Below are positions 15,319-23,439 of a stretch of 32,444 nt of DNA, one piece after another; the stretch's first letter is position 1, and the number at the start of each line of letters is the position of its first letter. A program made the translations under genes and the position numbers. This DNA is from an uncultured Prevotella sp. (GTDB lineage: Bacteria; Bacteroidota; Bacteroidia; Bacteroidales; Bacteroidaceae). The stretch lies in contig USHV01000033.1 in NCBI GenBank assembly GCA_900554695.1, positions 1 to 32,444 on the forward strand, read 5' to 3'. The notes beneath the pieces are model-generated. The model saw nothing but the letters and a program-made list of their open reading frames with translations, was not told the origin of the DNA and ran no database searches.

Positions 15319-16842
15319 TTACTTGTTGTCCTCAATCAGGTTCTCACCTGTCATGTCAGCCGGCTGCTCCAGACCCATGATGTGGAGGATAGACGGAGCA
15401 ACGTCAGCCAGGCGTCCGTTCTTCACGGTAGCGCTGTTGTTGTCGGTCACGTAGATGAACGGTACCGGGTTGAGTGAGTGAGCTGTGTTAGGAGTTCCGT
15501 CCTCGTTGATTGCGTTGTCGGCGTTGCCGTGGTCGGCGATGATTATTGCCTCATAGTCATTTGCCTTGGCAGCTTCAATCACATCCTTCACGCAGTTGTC
15601 CACAGCATGCACTGCTTTGGCGATGGCATTATAAACTCCGGTGTGGCCTACCATATCGCCGTTGGCGAAGTTTACAACGATGAAGTCATACTCCTGTGTG
15701 TTGATGGCACCCACCAGTTTGTCTTTCACCTCGTATGCGCTCATTTCCGGCTTCAGGTCATAGGTAGCAACCTTCGGTGACGGAACCAGGATGCGGTCCT
15801 CACCCTCGTACGGAGCCTCGCGTCCGCCGTTGAAGAAGAATGTTACGTGAGCATACTTCTCTGTCTCGGCAGTGTGGAGCTGTTTCTTGCCCTGCTTGCT
15901 AAGATACTCGCCCAGAGTGTCCTGTACGTTCTCTTTCGGGAAGAGGATGTGTACGCCTTTGAACGAAGCGTCATACGGAGTCATGCAGTAGTACTGCAGA
16001 TCCTTTATGGTGTGCATGCCTTCTTCCGGCATATCCTGCTGTGTGAGCACCTGTGTGAGCTCCTTTGCACGGTCGTTACGGAAGTTGATGAAGATAACAA
16101 CATCGCCTTCACCGATTGTTCCGTCAACGGTAGAGTTGTTTATCGGTTTTACGAACTCGTCGGTAACACCGTCAGCATAGCTCTCTTCCATGGCCTTGAC
16201 CATGTCGTCAGACTGCTTACCCTTACCCTCAACGAGCAGGTCGTAAGCCTCTTTCACGCGGTTCCAACGCTTGTCGCGGTCCATTGCATAGAAACGTCCT
16301 ACGATGCTTGCGATGTGTGCGCCGTTGGCAGAGCATACATCCTGCAACTGTCTGATGAATCCTTCGCCGCTCTTTGGGTCTGTGTCACGACCGTCCATAA
16401 AGCAGTGTACGAAAGTCTTTTCAAGTCCGTATTCCTTTGATATCTCGATGAGTTTGAACAGATGGTCGAGTGATGAGTGTACGCCACCGGTTGAAGTAAG
16501 ACCCATGAGGTGGAGTTTCTTGCCGTGTTCCTTGGCATAGGTATATGCGCTTACTATCTCCGGGTTCTTCATTATTGAACCGTCCTTGCATGCGCGGTTT
16601 ATCTTCACGAGGTCCTGATATACGATGCGGCCTGCTCCGATGTTGAGGTGTCCTACCTCAGAGTTACCCATCTGTCCGTCAGGCAGACCAACGTCCTCAC
16701 CCGAAGCCTGGAGCTGTGAATGTGCGCTTACTGCGCAGAGATAGTCAAGATAAGGTGTCGGAGTGTTGTAAATCACGTCGCCTGCACCATGTTTGCCGAT
16801 TCCCCATCCGTCGAGAATCATCAAAAGAGCTTTCTTTGCCAT
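15319..16842 (-). CDS. gpmI: 2,3-bisphosphoglycerate-independent phosphoglycerate mutase
   Basis: This cytoplasmic enzyme interconverts 3- and 2-phosphoglycerate in glycolysis and gluconeogenesis using two metal ions and a phosphoserine intermediate. The 507-aa length is normal. The N-terminus LLMILDGWGIG gives the first metal-binding aspartate (D11), and QMGNSEVGHLNIGAGR contains nucleophile S61. HCFMDGRDTDPKSG, FINFRNDRAKEL, VNFANGDMVGHTG and IIADHGNADN are the remaining family blocks. It is a single gene, bounded by a strong terminator downstream and a promoter region with phased TTTGCAT words upstream. Codon use looks highly regular, as expected of a well-expressed housekeeping gene. Confidence 0.98.
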   Translation of the reverse strand: MAKKALLMILDGWGIGKHGAGDVIYNTPTPYLDYLCAVSAHSQLQASGEDVGLPDGQMGNSEVGHLNIGAGRIVYQDLVKINRACKDGSIMKNPEIVSAYTYAKEHGKKLHLMGLTSTGGVHSSLDHLFKLIEISKEYGLEKTFVHCFMDGRDTDPKSGEGFIRQLQDVCSANGAHIASIVGRFYAMDRDKRWNRVKEAYDLLVEGKGKQSDDMVKAMEESYADGVTDEFVKPINNSTVDGTIGEGDVVIFINFRNDRAKELTQVLTQQDMPEEGMHTIKDLQYYCMTPYDASFKGVHILFPKENVQDTLGEYLSKQGKKQLHTAETEKYAHVTFFFNGGREAPYEGEDRILVPSPKVATYDLKPEMSAYEVKDKLVGAINTQEYDFIVVNFANGDMVGHTGVYNAIAKAVHAVDNCVKDVIEAAKANDYEAIIIADHGNADNAINEDGTPNTAHSLNPVPFIYVTDNNSATVKNGRLADVAPSILHIMGLEQPADMTGENLIEDNK

Positions 16843-16948
16843 AATTATCCTTATTTAATTTTGTGTTGTGTTTTATGAGAGTAAGGCGGTGGCGGAGGTC
16901 ATGACAGCATGTCCGCATCATCCTGATACACCGTCTTTTGCTTATCAC

Positions 16949-16977
16949 ATGCAAAGTTAATGCAAATATGATGCAAA
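16949..16977 (-). promoter_or_regulatory. gpmI promoter region with three phased TTTGCAT words
   Basis: On the minus strand TAACTTTG (16959-16952) matches the -7 consensus. The word TTTGCAT occurs three times at exactly 11-bp steps (plus-strand positions 16949-16955, 16960-16966, 16971-16977), the first one overlapping the -7 box. The spacing is one helical turn. The leader would be about 105 nt. A -33 TTTG at the usual distance is not seen. Confidence 0.5.
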
Positions 16978-17023
16978 CTCATAATTTTTATCTTTTTTTT
17001 ATCTTCGTTTAATATTTATTCTG

Positions 17024-19672
17024 TCAGAGTCTCACGGTTTTGTATTTGCCGTTGTCTTTTATCTCAAACGAGTGGGTGCCTGCTTTCAGTTCCACCGTCG
17101 CCTGGCCTGATGCGGCGTTCGGTATGGTGAGTGTGGCGGTGGAGTTGGACGGCACTGTCACTGTGTAAATCACTTTCTTGCCCTTGCGCACCCACGACGA
17201 TACTATGTCGCCGTAAGGAGATGTGTGCACAGCCTCGAAGTTTTTCAGACCCTTGACGAAGTTCGGGCGCAGGATGATGTGCTTGAAACCGGGCTGCCGC
17301 TCGTCGGGGAATATGCCTCCGAGACCCTTGTACGGCCATGCGCCTATCTCTCCGAACATGATGTGATTGTCCGATATGTCGCGCGTAGCTTTGAGGTCCC
17401 AGTTCTCGAGCAGGGTGGTGGCGCCGTTCACTATCCACCATCCCCACGACGGATAAGTGTCCTGTACGGCTATGCGGTAGGCGTCGTCGGCATATCCGTT
17501 CTCGCTCAGGGCGTTCAGTATTGCCTTAGCTCCGTGCACACCCACGTCGAGGTGCCAGTCGTTGGCACGCACGTTCTCGGCGAGACGGGCAGCCACACGT
17601 GCCACCATGTCGTCGGGCACGACCTTCCACATCAGCGCGAGGCTCATCTCAGTCTGCGAGCCTCCGGCATAGGTTGCCGTCTCGCGGTTGAGGAATTTGG
17701 CGTTTATGGCGTCGCGAATGTCGGCAGCCAGCTGTGCGTAATGTTTGTGGTCGGCCTCATGACCGAGCAGTGCCGCAGCCTTGGAGAGTATGGTAGCGTC
17801 GGCGAAGAAATAGATGGACGACGTGAGTTCCTTGTTCGAGCGCGTCTTCACCGGCACCCAGTCGCCGCGTCCCCATGCCGAGAGATGCTCGGGACTGTTG
17901 CTGTCCACATAGTCAACATAGCGTTTCATGTTGTCGTAGCAGTCGGCAAGCGGACGAATGTCGCCGTAGAACATATACAGGTTCCACGGTATTATGGCTA
18001 TTGTGCTTGTCCAGTCCAGACCGTTGTCAGTGCCGTATCCCCAGCCGTCGGTCGGTATGATGTCGGGCAGTACGCCGTTGGGCTGCTGCTCGTCGCGGTG
18101 GTCGGCGAGCCATTTCTCGTATATTGTTATGGCGTCATAGTTGTAGAGCGATGTCTCGATGGCCAGGTGTCCGTCGCCCGTCCATCCGTTCTTCTCGCGC
18201 TGTGGACAGTCGGTGGGGTAGCCCATGAGGTTTGATATGTATGCCATGCGAGCCGCCTCCACGGTCTTGTCGAGCAGCGGATTGGATGAGGCTATCGTTC
18301 CGGCGATGGCCACGTCGCTGTGGGTGAAGTGTGCGGTGAGGCTGTTCTCGTCGAGCTGTATGGGGCGGTCGCTGTTCACCTGAACGTATCGGAAGCCCTT
18401 ATAGCTGAACTCCGGGCAGAAGGAATCGTCGCCTCCGCTCAGCGTGAGTATGTCGGTCTGGAAAGGTTCTGTCTGTTTGTCGCCACGGTAATATACGTCG
18501 ATGTTCGACTGGTCGAGCGTTCCGTCGGCATGCAGACGCTCGCCGTGGCTTATGCGCAGGTGCGTACCTTTCTCGCCTTTCACCCTGACGCTCGTCACGC
18601 CTGCCATGTTGCGGCCGAAGTCATAGACGTATGTGGTGTCGTTCAGGCGCGTCATCTTCACCGCACTGTGTGTTTCCGTCAGACGTATCGGCTCCATCTG
18701 CTGCGACCATACGAGTGGTGCCGGCGCGCTGCGGAAGCGCACTCCCTGCCACTTTGAGTCGTCAAACTGCGGCGTGTCCCAACCCTGCTGCACGAGGTTG
18801 AAGTCGTAGTGCTCGCCCGTATATATGTTGTTGTAGATGAGCGGCCCGCCCGATGTGCGCCAGCTAAGGTCGGTTGCCACGGTCTGTGTGGTGCCGTCGG
18901 TGTAGGTCACCACTACGTCCATGCAGAAAGTAGGACGGTTGCGCCACGGAGCGCGGTCGAAGTCCCACACAGCCAGTGCCTGATGGTTATACCATCCGTT
19001 GCCCAACACCACTCCGAGAGCGTTGCGTCCGCTGTGGAGCAGCGGCGTTATGTCGAACGTGACATAGGAGCATCGGCGGTCGTAGCGCGTATATACCGGA
19101 TCGAGAAAATGGTCGCCGACTCGCTGTCCGTTCACTGACAGGACGAACAGACCGCCCGCGGAGATGTATGCACGTGCCGACTTTATGCTTTTAGTGGCGT
19201 CAAATGTCTTTCTGAAATAAGGCGCTGCGCGGTGGTTCTTGTCGTAACCGTCGCTTATCCATGCACCGTGCCACCGGCCCATGAGGCCTGTCTCAAACCG
19301 TGCCACGTCGGAGTTGGCGGTGTTGCCCTTGCCGTCGCTTACGCTCACACGCCAGAAATATACAGTCGTAGGCTTGAGTTTCTCGCCGCCATACACGGCC
19401 ATGCGCTCCCCTGAGGCCACGCGCCCGCTCTGCCATGCCGAGCCTTTTCCCGAAGCCACTGCCGCACTGTCGGTGCCCACGGTTATCTCGTAGGCCGACT
19501 GCTCCATGCCTTCGGTGCGCCACTCAAGACGCGGCGCCGCATCATCTACTCCCAGCGGGCTTGCCAGGTGATTCACTTTCAGATTGTCGGGCTGTGTTGT
19601 CGGCGCTGCCCATACTGCCGGCGACAGCATCAGCATGAGTGCTGTCAGCATCTTCTTGTCCATTTTCTTCAT
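17024..19672 (-). CDS. Glycoside hydrolase family 78 alpha-L-rhamnosidase
   Basis: The 882-aa secreted enzyme releases terminal alpha-L-rhamnose from plant glycans such as rhamnogalacturonan or from glycosides, by an inverting mechanism. A signal peptide covers about residues 1-22 (ending VWAA). An Ig-like N-terminal domain follows (DNLKVNHLASPLGVDDAAPRLEW), then the Bac_rhamnosid_N region with YTRYDRRCSYVTFDIT and NALGVVLGNGWYN. The catalytic (alpha/alpha)6 core opens with DCPQREKNGWTGD, where D488, E493 and D500 align with the catalytic acid region of known GH78 enzymes. DWTSTIAIIPW and FGEIGAWPYKGLGGI supply the rest of the active site. A C-terminal beta-sandwich ends the protein. It is not beside a SusC/SusD pair. 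An alternative ATG three codons in is possible. Confidence 0.94.
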   Translation of the reverse strand: MKKMDKKMLTALMLMLSPAVWAAPTTQPDNLKVNHLASPLGVDDAAPRLEWRTEGMEQSAYEITVGTDSAAVASGKGSAWQSGRVASGERMAVYGGEKLKPTTVYFWRVSVSDGKGNTANSDVARFETGLMGRWHGAWISDGYDKNHRAAPYFRKTFDATKSIKSARAYISAGGLFVLSVNGQRVGDHFLDPVYTRYDRRCSYVTFDITPLLHSGRNALGVVLGNGWYNHQALAVWDFDRAPWRNRPTFCMDVVVTYTDGTTQTVATDLSWRTSGGPLIYNNIYTGEHYDFNLVQQGWDTPQFDDSKWQGVRFRSAPAPLVWSQQMEPIRLTETHSAVKMTRLNDTTYVYDFGRNMAGVTSVRVKGEKGTHLRISHGERLHADGTLDQSNIDVYYRGDKQTEPFQTDILTLSGGDDSFCPEFSYKGFRYVQVNSDRPIQLDENSLTAHFTHSDVAIAGTIASSNPLLDKTVEAARMAYISNLMGYPTDCPQREKNGWTGDGHLAIETSLYNYDAITIYEKWLADHRDEQQPNGVLPDIIPTDGWGYGTDNGLDWTSTIAIIPWNLYMFYGDIRPLADCYDNMKRYVDYVDSNSPEHLSAWGRGDWVPVKTRSNKELTSSIYFFADATILSKAAALLGHEADHKHYAQLAADIRDAINAKFLNRETATYAGGSQTEMSLALMWKVVPDDMVARVAARLAENVRANDWHLDVGVHGAKAILNALSENGYADDAYRIAVQDTYPSWGWWIVNGATTLLENWDLKATRDISDNHIMFGEIGAWPYKGLGGIFPDERQPGFKHIILRPNFVKGLKNFEAVHTSPYGDIVSSWVRKGKKVIYTVTVPSNSTATLTIPNAASGQATVELKAGTHSFEIKDNGKYKTVRL

Positions 19673-19984
19673 CAGGTTTTAGGTTATTGTGCGAAATTAC
19701 ATAAAAAATCTGACATGATGAATAAAATGTTGGCATATGACCTGCACTTTCTGATAATGACCGGTTGTTGACGGTCCGACGTATTACTTACAGTTGCCGG
19801 GCAGTGCGTCTGTCTGTTTATTCGAAGGCGCGGAAGGCGACTTCAGGAACAAGTGACAGACCGTATGCCGTCAAGAGTAGGTAAGACGTCGGACAAGACA
19901 ATAAAGAATAATATAAAGAATAAGAGTCTGTAAAACCGCTCGTCCGCGGATGTTGACACTCTGCTACAACGCATCGTTACTTTG
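19673..19984. other. Intergenic region of 312 bp
   Basis: No gene or clear terminator is visible. Near the rhamnosidase start the minus strand has TAATTTCG, one mismatch from TAnnTTTG, a weak promoter candidate. The word ATAAAGAATA is repeated at about 19901 and 19914. Nothing else stands out. Confidence 0.5.
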
Positions 19985-22357
19985 TTACAGGCGTTCCAGC
20001 TCATCGTTGGCCGCTCCTGTGCCGCGATACTTGCTGCGTGTAGTGTTGAAGCGGTAGCTTACGGTCAGTCGCAACATGCGTGAGTCGCTGTAATTCCATT
20101 TGTCGAACACTACGGTCGTTCCGTACATGGTGAACGAGTTACGGCGCGATGCAAAGATGTCCTTCACATCCATGCTGACTCTAAGTTGGTCTTTCAGGAA
20201 ACTTTTGACCACGCTGACGTCGGCTGCCGCCCATGGCTTGACCGTGGTGATGCTCTGATTTCCCTTGCCTTGCCACGACAGAGTGAGCAACGCCCTCCAG
20301 CCATGGTTGAATCGGAAACCATTGACCAGCCGCGCGTAAGGCAGGGGACGGTTGAAGTGTTTCGTCTCACCTAAGCTCTGATATTTCAGTATCTGTTTCT
20401 GTATTTGCAGGCTGAGCTGTGGTTCGTAGCATCCCCATTTGGGTGACAGCACCACGCCTGCCGACAGCACGTCCACGTGGTCGAAGTTCTGGCGGGTGAT
20501 TATGGTGATTGCCGGATTCTGCTCGTATGGTATCGGCACCATCTGTATGGCGTCTGCGGTGCGCTCATAGCTCAACATCCATTGCAGCCAACTGTAGCTT
20601 CCCATCAGCGTAAGGTCGTGTATGGTTTCCGATTTCAGGTTCGGATTTCCGCCCTCGTAAGTGAATCGGTCGTCGTATTGCAGGTTGCTGTTCAGCTCGC
20701 TGTACGAGGGGCGGCGGGTCTTTGCCGTGTAGCTTAGCGACAGGTCCACATTGCCCACGGGCATCGACAGCGACAGGCTGGGGAAGAGGTTGTCGTAATC
20801 GCGACTCTGTTCTGCCTGGCGCACACCGTGGTCGTAGTAGTCGGACACGACGTGCTCGTAGCGCACTCCGGCATTGGCCTGTAGCTTACCCAGCGCGATG
20901 GCATATTCGGCAAAGGCCGCTATGTGCTCTTCCTCTATGCGGTTGTCGGTCTCAGGCAGGTAGTTCTGTTCGTTACGGTACGTGTTGTCGCGGCGTGTGT
21001 AGCTGTATTCGCCGCCGCCGCGCAGCTCGCCCTTGCCCAACTGATGGTTCAACACCAGCTTGGCGGCATAGAGCCGGCTGTCCGATACGTTGCTTGTCGT
21101 CACGACCCGGTCGTCGTGTTCCTGACTGTTTTCGTTGATATTCTGTAGCTGTGTGGCGGTGGTTTCGTAGTAGTCGGCATTGAAGTCGATGCCCAGTTTT
21201 CCCACGTTGCCAAGGTAGTAGGTGTTCAGGTGGTGCGAGTAGTCGTTGTCGCGCCAGTCGTGGTCATACTGCTGATGGTCGTAGAATTCGCCGTTGGCAT
21301 CTATGTCATAGACTGAGTTTATACGGTTACGGCTCATGGGCGTGCGTGTGTAAGTATAGCGCATGCCCAGAGAGTGCTTATCGTTCACCATGTAGTTCAC
21401 CCCTCCGGTGGCTTCCAGATAATGGCCGGCGATGTTCATCTCTATCTGCGAGCGATGGTTCCATATTGTGTCGGGAGTGGTGACGTAGTGTTTGTCGTGT
21501 TGCTTCTGGTAGCTTTGCGAACGGCTGTAATAGATTGAGCCGAATATATCCAGCCCTCCGTGGCGGTAGTTCAGGTCCAAGTTCTCGTAGTGACTGAAGT
21601 GATGATTCTGTTTTATGCCTCCGTATGTGTTCACGCTGAGGCCCTCGCCGTGCGGCTTTACGGTCTTTATCTTTATTACAGCCCTTACGGTGACATCGTA
21701 TTCAGAACCGGGATTGGTGATGACCTCCACCTGACTGATGTCCTTCGACTCCAATCGTGTCAGTTCACTTGTATCATACAGCCGCCGGCCGTTCAGGTAA
21801 ATGATCGGACTGCCCTTGCCGAAGACCGTGAATTCGCCGTCGCTGCCCTGCACGAAGGGAATGAGACCCAACACGTCGCTGGCCGTGCCCGCATAGCTCA
21901 GCAGCGTGTTCTGTACGTCGGCCACCAGTGCGTTGCCCTTCAGCTTGTAGGTTGGGCGGCGGGCGGTCACTACCGCCTCTTGCAGCATTACGTCGTCGGT
22001 CTGCATAGTCATTGTACCTAAGTCGCCCGTGTGGCAGAGCCGGCAGAACATGACGTAGCCCACCGATGTGGCACGAAGCAGGTAATCGCCCTCCGGCAGA
22101 CCGCTCATACTGAAACGTCCGTCGGCTGCCGTTACGGTGCCTTGAACGAAGGCAGAGTCTTCAGGCTGCAGCGCTACGACATTGACAAATTCCAGCGGAG
22201 CACCGTCCTTGTCGCAGAATCGTCCTTGCAGCGTCTGGCCGAAGGAGGCGAGTGTGGTTGCCATCATTATGAGCGACAGCAGGAGCTTTTTATTTATCAC
22301 AAGGAAAATACGTTTTATAATTGTTGAACTTCCGCAAGTTATAAGTTTTATGTGCAT
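19985..22357 (-). CDS. TonB-dependent receptor-like outer-membrane beta-barrel protein
   Basis: A 790-aa outer-membrane protein. After the export signal (ending LASFGQ, about residue 41) comes a carboxypeptidase-regulatory-like domain (about 42-125: LQGRFCDKDGAPLEFVNVV, DGRFSMSGLPEGDYLLRATSVGY). A plug follows (about 128-232: EAVVTARRPTYKLKGNALVADVQNTL, VLGLIPFVQGSDGEFTVFGKGSPIIYLNGRR), then a C-terminal barrel of the OMP_b-brl_3 type ending in alternating strands (RMLRLTVSYRF). No SusD partner is adjacent, so it belongs to the stand-alone receptor group of unknown substrate. The ATG at 22357 gives an unusually long, polar lead before the signal core; a GTG at 22300 (VINKKLLLSLIMMATTL) would give a standard signal peptide and may be the real start. 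Repeat element copy 3 lies upstream. Confidence 0.88.
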   Translation of the reverse strand: MHIKLITCGSSTIIKRIFLVINKKLLLSLIMMATTLASFGQTLQGRFCDKDGAPLEFVNVVALQPEDSAFVQGTVTAADGRFSMSGLPEGDYLLRATSVGYVMFCRLCHTGDLGTMTMQTDDVMLQEAVVTARRPTYKLKGNALVADVQNTLLSYAGTASDVLGLIPFVQGSDGEFTVFGKGSPIIYLNGRRLYDTSELTRLESKDISQVEVITNPGSEYDVTVRAVIKIKTVKPHGEGLSVNTYGGIKQNHHFSHYENLDLNYRHGGLDIFGSIYYSRSQSYQKQHDKHYVTTPDTIWNHRSQIEMNIAGHYLEATGGVNYMVNDKHSLGMRYTYTRTPMSRNRINSVYDIDANGEFYDHQQYDHDWRDNDYSHHLNTYYLGNVGKLGIDFNADYYETTATQLQNINENSQEHDDRVVTTSNVSDSRLYAAKLVLNHQLGKGELRGGGEYSYTRRDNTYRNEQNYLPETDNRIEEEHIAAFAEYAIALGKLQANAGVRYEHVVSDYYDHGVRQAEQSRDYDNLFPSLSLSMPVGNVDLSLSYTAKTRRPSYSELNSNLQYDDRFTYEGGNPNLKSETIHDLTLMGSYSWLQWMLSYERTADAIQMVPIPYEQNPAITIITRQNFDHVDVLSAGVVLSPKWGCYEPQLSLQIQKQILKYQSLGETKHFNRPLPYARLVNGFRFNHGWRALLTLSWQGKGNQSITTVKPWAAADVSVVKSFLKDQLRVSMDVKDIFASRRNSFTMYGTTVVFDKWNYSDSRMLRLTVSYRFNTTRSKYRGTGAANDELERL

Positions 22358-22463
22358 AATGATGTGATTTGTGAATGAAAAAGCTTATAAGTTGTTTTAC
22401 CTGTTGAAAATTAAAAACATGCGCAGTGTACGGCTCATAAAGCCCATACCTGGAAGAGATATG

Positions 22464-22496
22464 CAAAGGTATAACAATATTATCAGATAGGAGAAA
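22464..22496 (-). promoter_or_regulatory. Promoter of the TonB-dependent receptor gene
   Basis: On the minus strand TACCTTTG (22471-22464) matches TAnnTTTG, and TTTC (22496-22493) lies 21 nt upstream, one base from the -33 TTTG. The leader would be about 100 nt to the ATG at 22357 or about 157 nt to the GTG at 22300. Confidence 0.5.
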
Positions 22497-22641
22497 GATT
22501 CTTCGGAAAATGAAAAGAAGGATGTGAGTAGGAATGATAATGGTTAATTAGAAATTAAGTAAGAATTGATTTCAGCGTAAAGACCATTGCTTCAAGCCCG
22601 GAAAACTGTCTTTTCTTCTGCTAAAAACAAAACCTGTATGT

Positions 22642-23077
22642 GCAACTTTCAGATTGTAACCGGATTTTGATTTTCCGGTCAGAGTTTCCCGATATACCCC
22701 GAAAAATAAGCGCGTATTTGCAAACTGAGTTTCCTTCGGGCGCAAATATGCGGAAAATGAGAGGTTTTCATAAAGCATTGAATAGCAATGACTTATATTT
22801 AAAAGGTATTTTGTTGCTTTGCAAAAAGCACCATTTCGGCTTGCGAAATGGGCCATTTCAGGGTGCAATATGGTGCTTTTTGGTCTCTGAAATGGGCTTA
22901 ATCGCACTGCGAAATGGGCAATATCAGAAAGCAGTGTGCATCTTTTCGGACTATGATATAGGGTATATCAAAAGTCGGTTTTATCTTAAATGTCCTCTAT
23001 TATGGATGATTTAACATTCGTTCACACCTCTTTTGAGAAAATATTTTGTCAAAATAAAATCAAGAAAAATTGTAAGT
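22642..23077 (+). repeat. Dispersed 22-bp-unit element, copy 3 (complete)
   Basis: This copy has the same architecture and orientation as copy 2, with long runs of identity: ACTTTCAGATTGTAACCG on the left, GAGTTTCCCGATATACCCCG, GGTTTTCATAAAGCATTGAA, and AAATATTTTGTCAAAAT on the right. The left inverted repeat is 22711-22721 with 22742-22752. The unit array is 22821-22974. The right dyad ATTTTG-T-CAAAAT is 23043-23055. A terminator-like hairpin follows 56 nt after the right edge. It differs from copy 2 mainly by a 35-bp inverted block inside the array. Confidence 0.85.
22821..22974 (+). repeat. Array of seven 22-bp units with an internal inverted block
   Basis: Units begin at 22821, 22843, 22865, 22887, 22909, 22931 and 22953 in strict phase. 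Units 1, 4, 5 and 7 correspond to the same-numbered units of copy 2. Positions 22853-22887, covering most of units 2-3, match copy 2 only when reverse complemented. The hairpin CCATTTCG (22831-22838) and CGAAATGG (22844-22851) with loop GCTTG is preserved. Confidence 0.85.
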
Positions 23078-23132
23078 TAGTCACGCGGAAACTGAAAAAG
23101 AAACCATTTTTTATTACTCCTTACTTAGATTT

Positions 23133-23188
23133 AAAAAACAGGAGCTCGCCAAGTCCGTTTCCCGGAATACGGTGAATTCCTGTTTTTT
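23133..23188. terminator. Bidirectional terminator-like hairpin after element copy 3
   Basis: Arms AAAAAACAGGA (23133-23143) and TCCTGTTTTTT (23178-23188) are perfectly complementary, with partial pairing continuing inward (TC/GA, GCC/GGT). A-run and T-run flanks would allow termination in both directions. It could end a transcript of the repeat element on the plus strand, or serve the ATPase gene 250 nt away on the minus strand; the sequence does not decide. Confidence 0.6.
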
Positions 23189-23439
23189 AGTCTGTTGTCC
23201 GTTTTACAGTCTTATATTTACTTTAACTCTTGTATATAGCCCTGCCTGCATGCAATGATGGAAATTCCGATCAGCAGATTCAACAGATGCTTGTCTTTTA
23301 GTCTCTACTAACGGAGCCTGCATAGGGAACAGGGGGCATTTGGTATGTGTTTTCCGCACTTACTATTATAAAGACACTGAAAAATCGGCATACCTGCGTA
23401 CATAGAATCGCACATACGGATTCAGCAAGCGCACCGGTT

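Larger units (their letters stand above)
22358..23439. other. Intergenic region of about 1.1 kb, mostly repeat element
   Basis: No supported gene. The segment contains the promoter of the TonB-dependent receptor gene near its left end, repeat element copy 3 (22642-23077) and a hairpin terminator (23133-23188). Positions 23189-23439 show nothing recognisable. Open frames at 22572-22907 and 22640-23014 overlap the repeat units and are rejected as genes. Confidence 0.7.
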
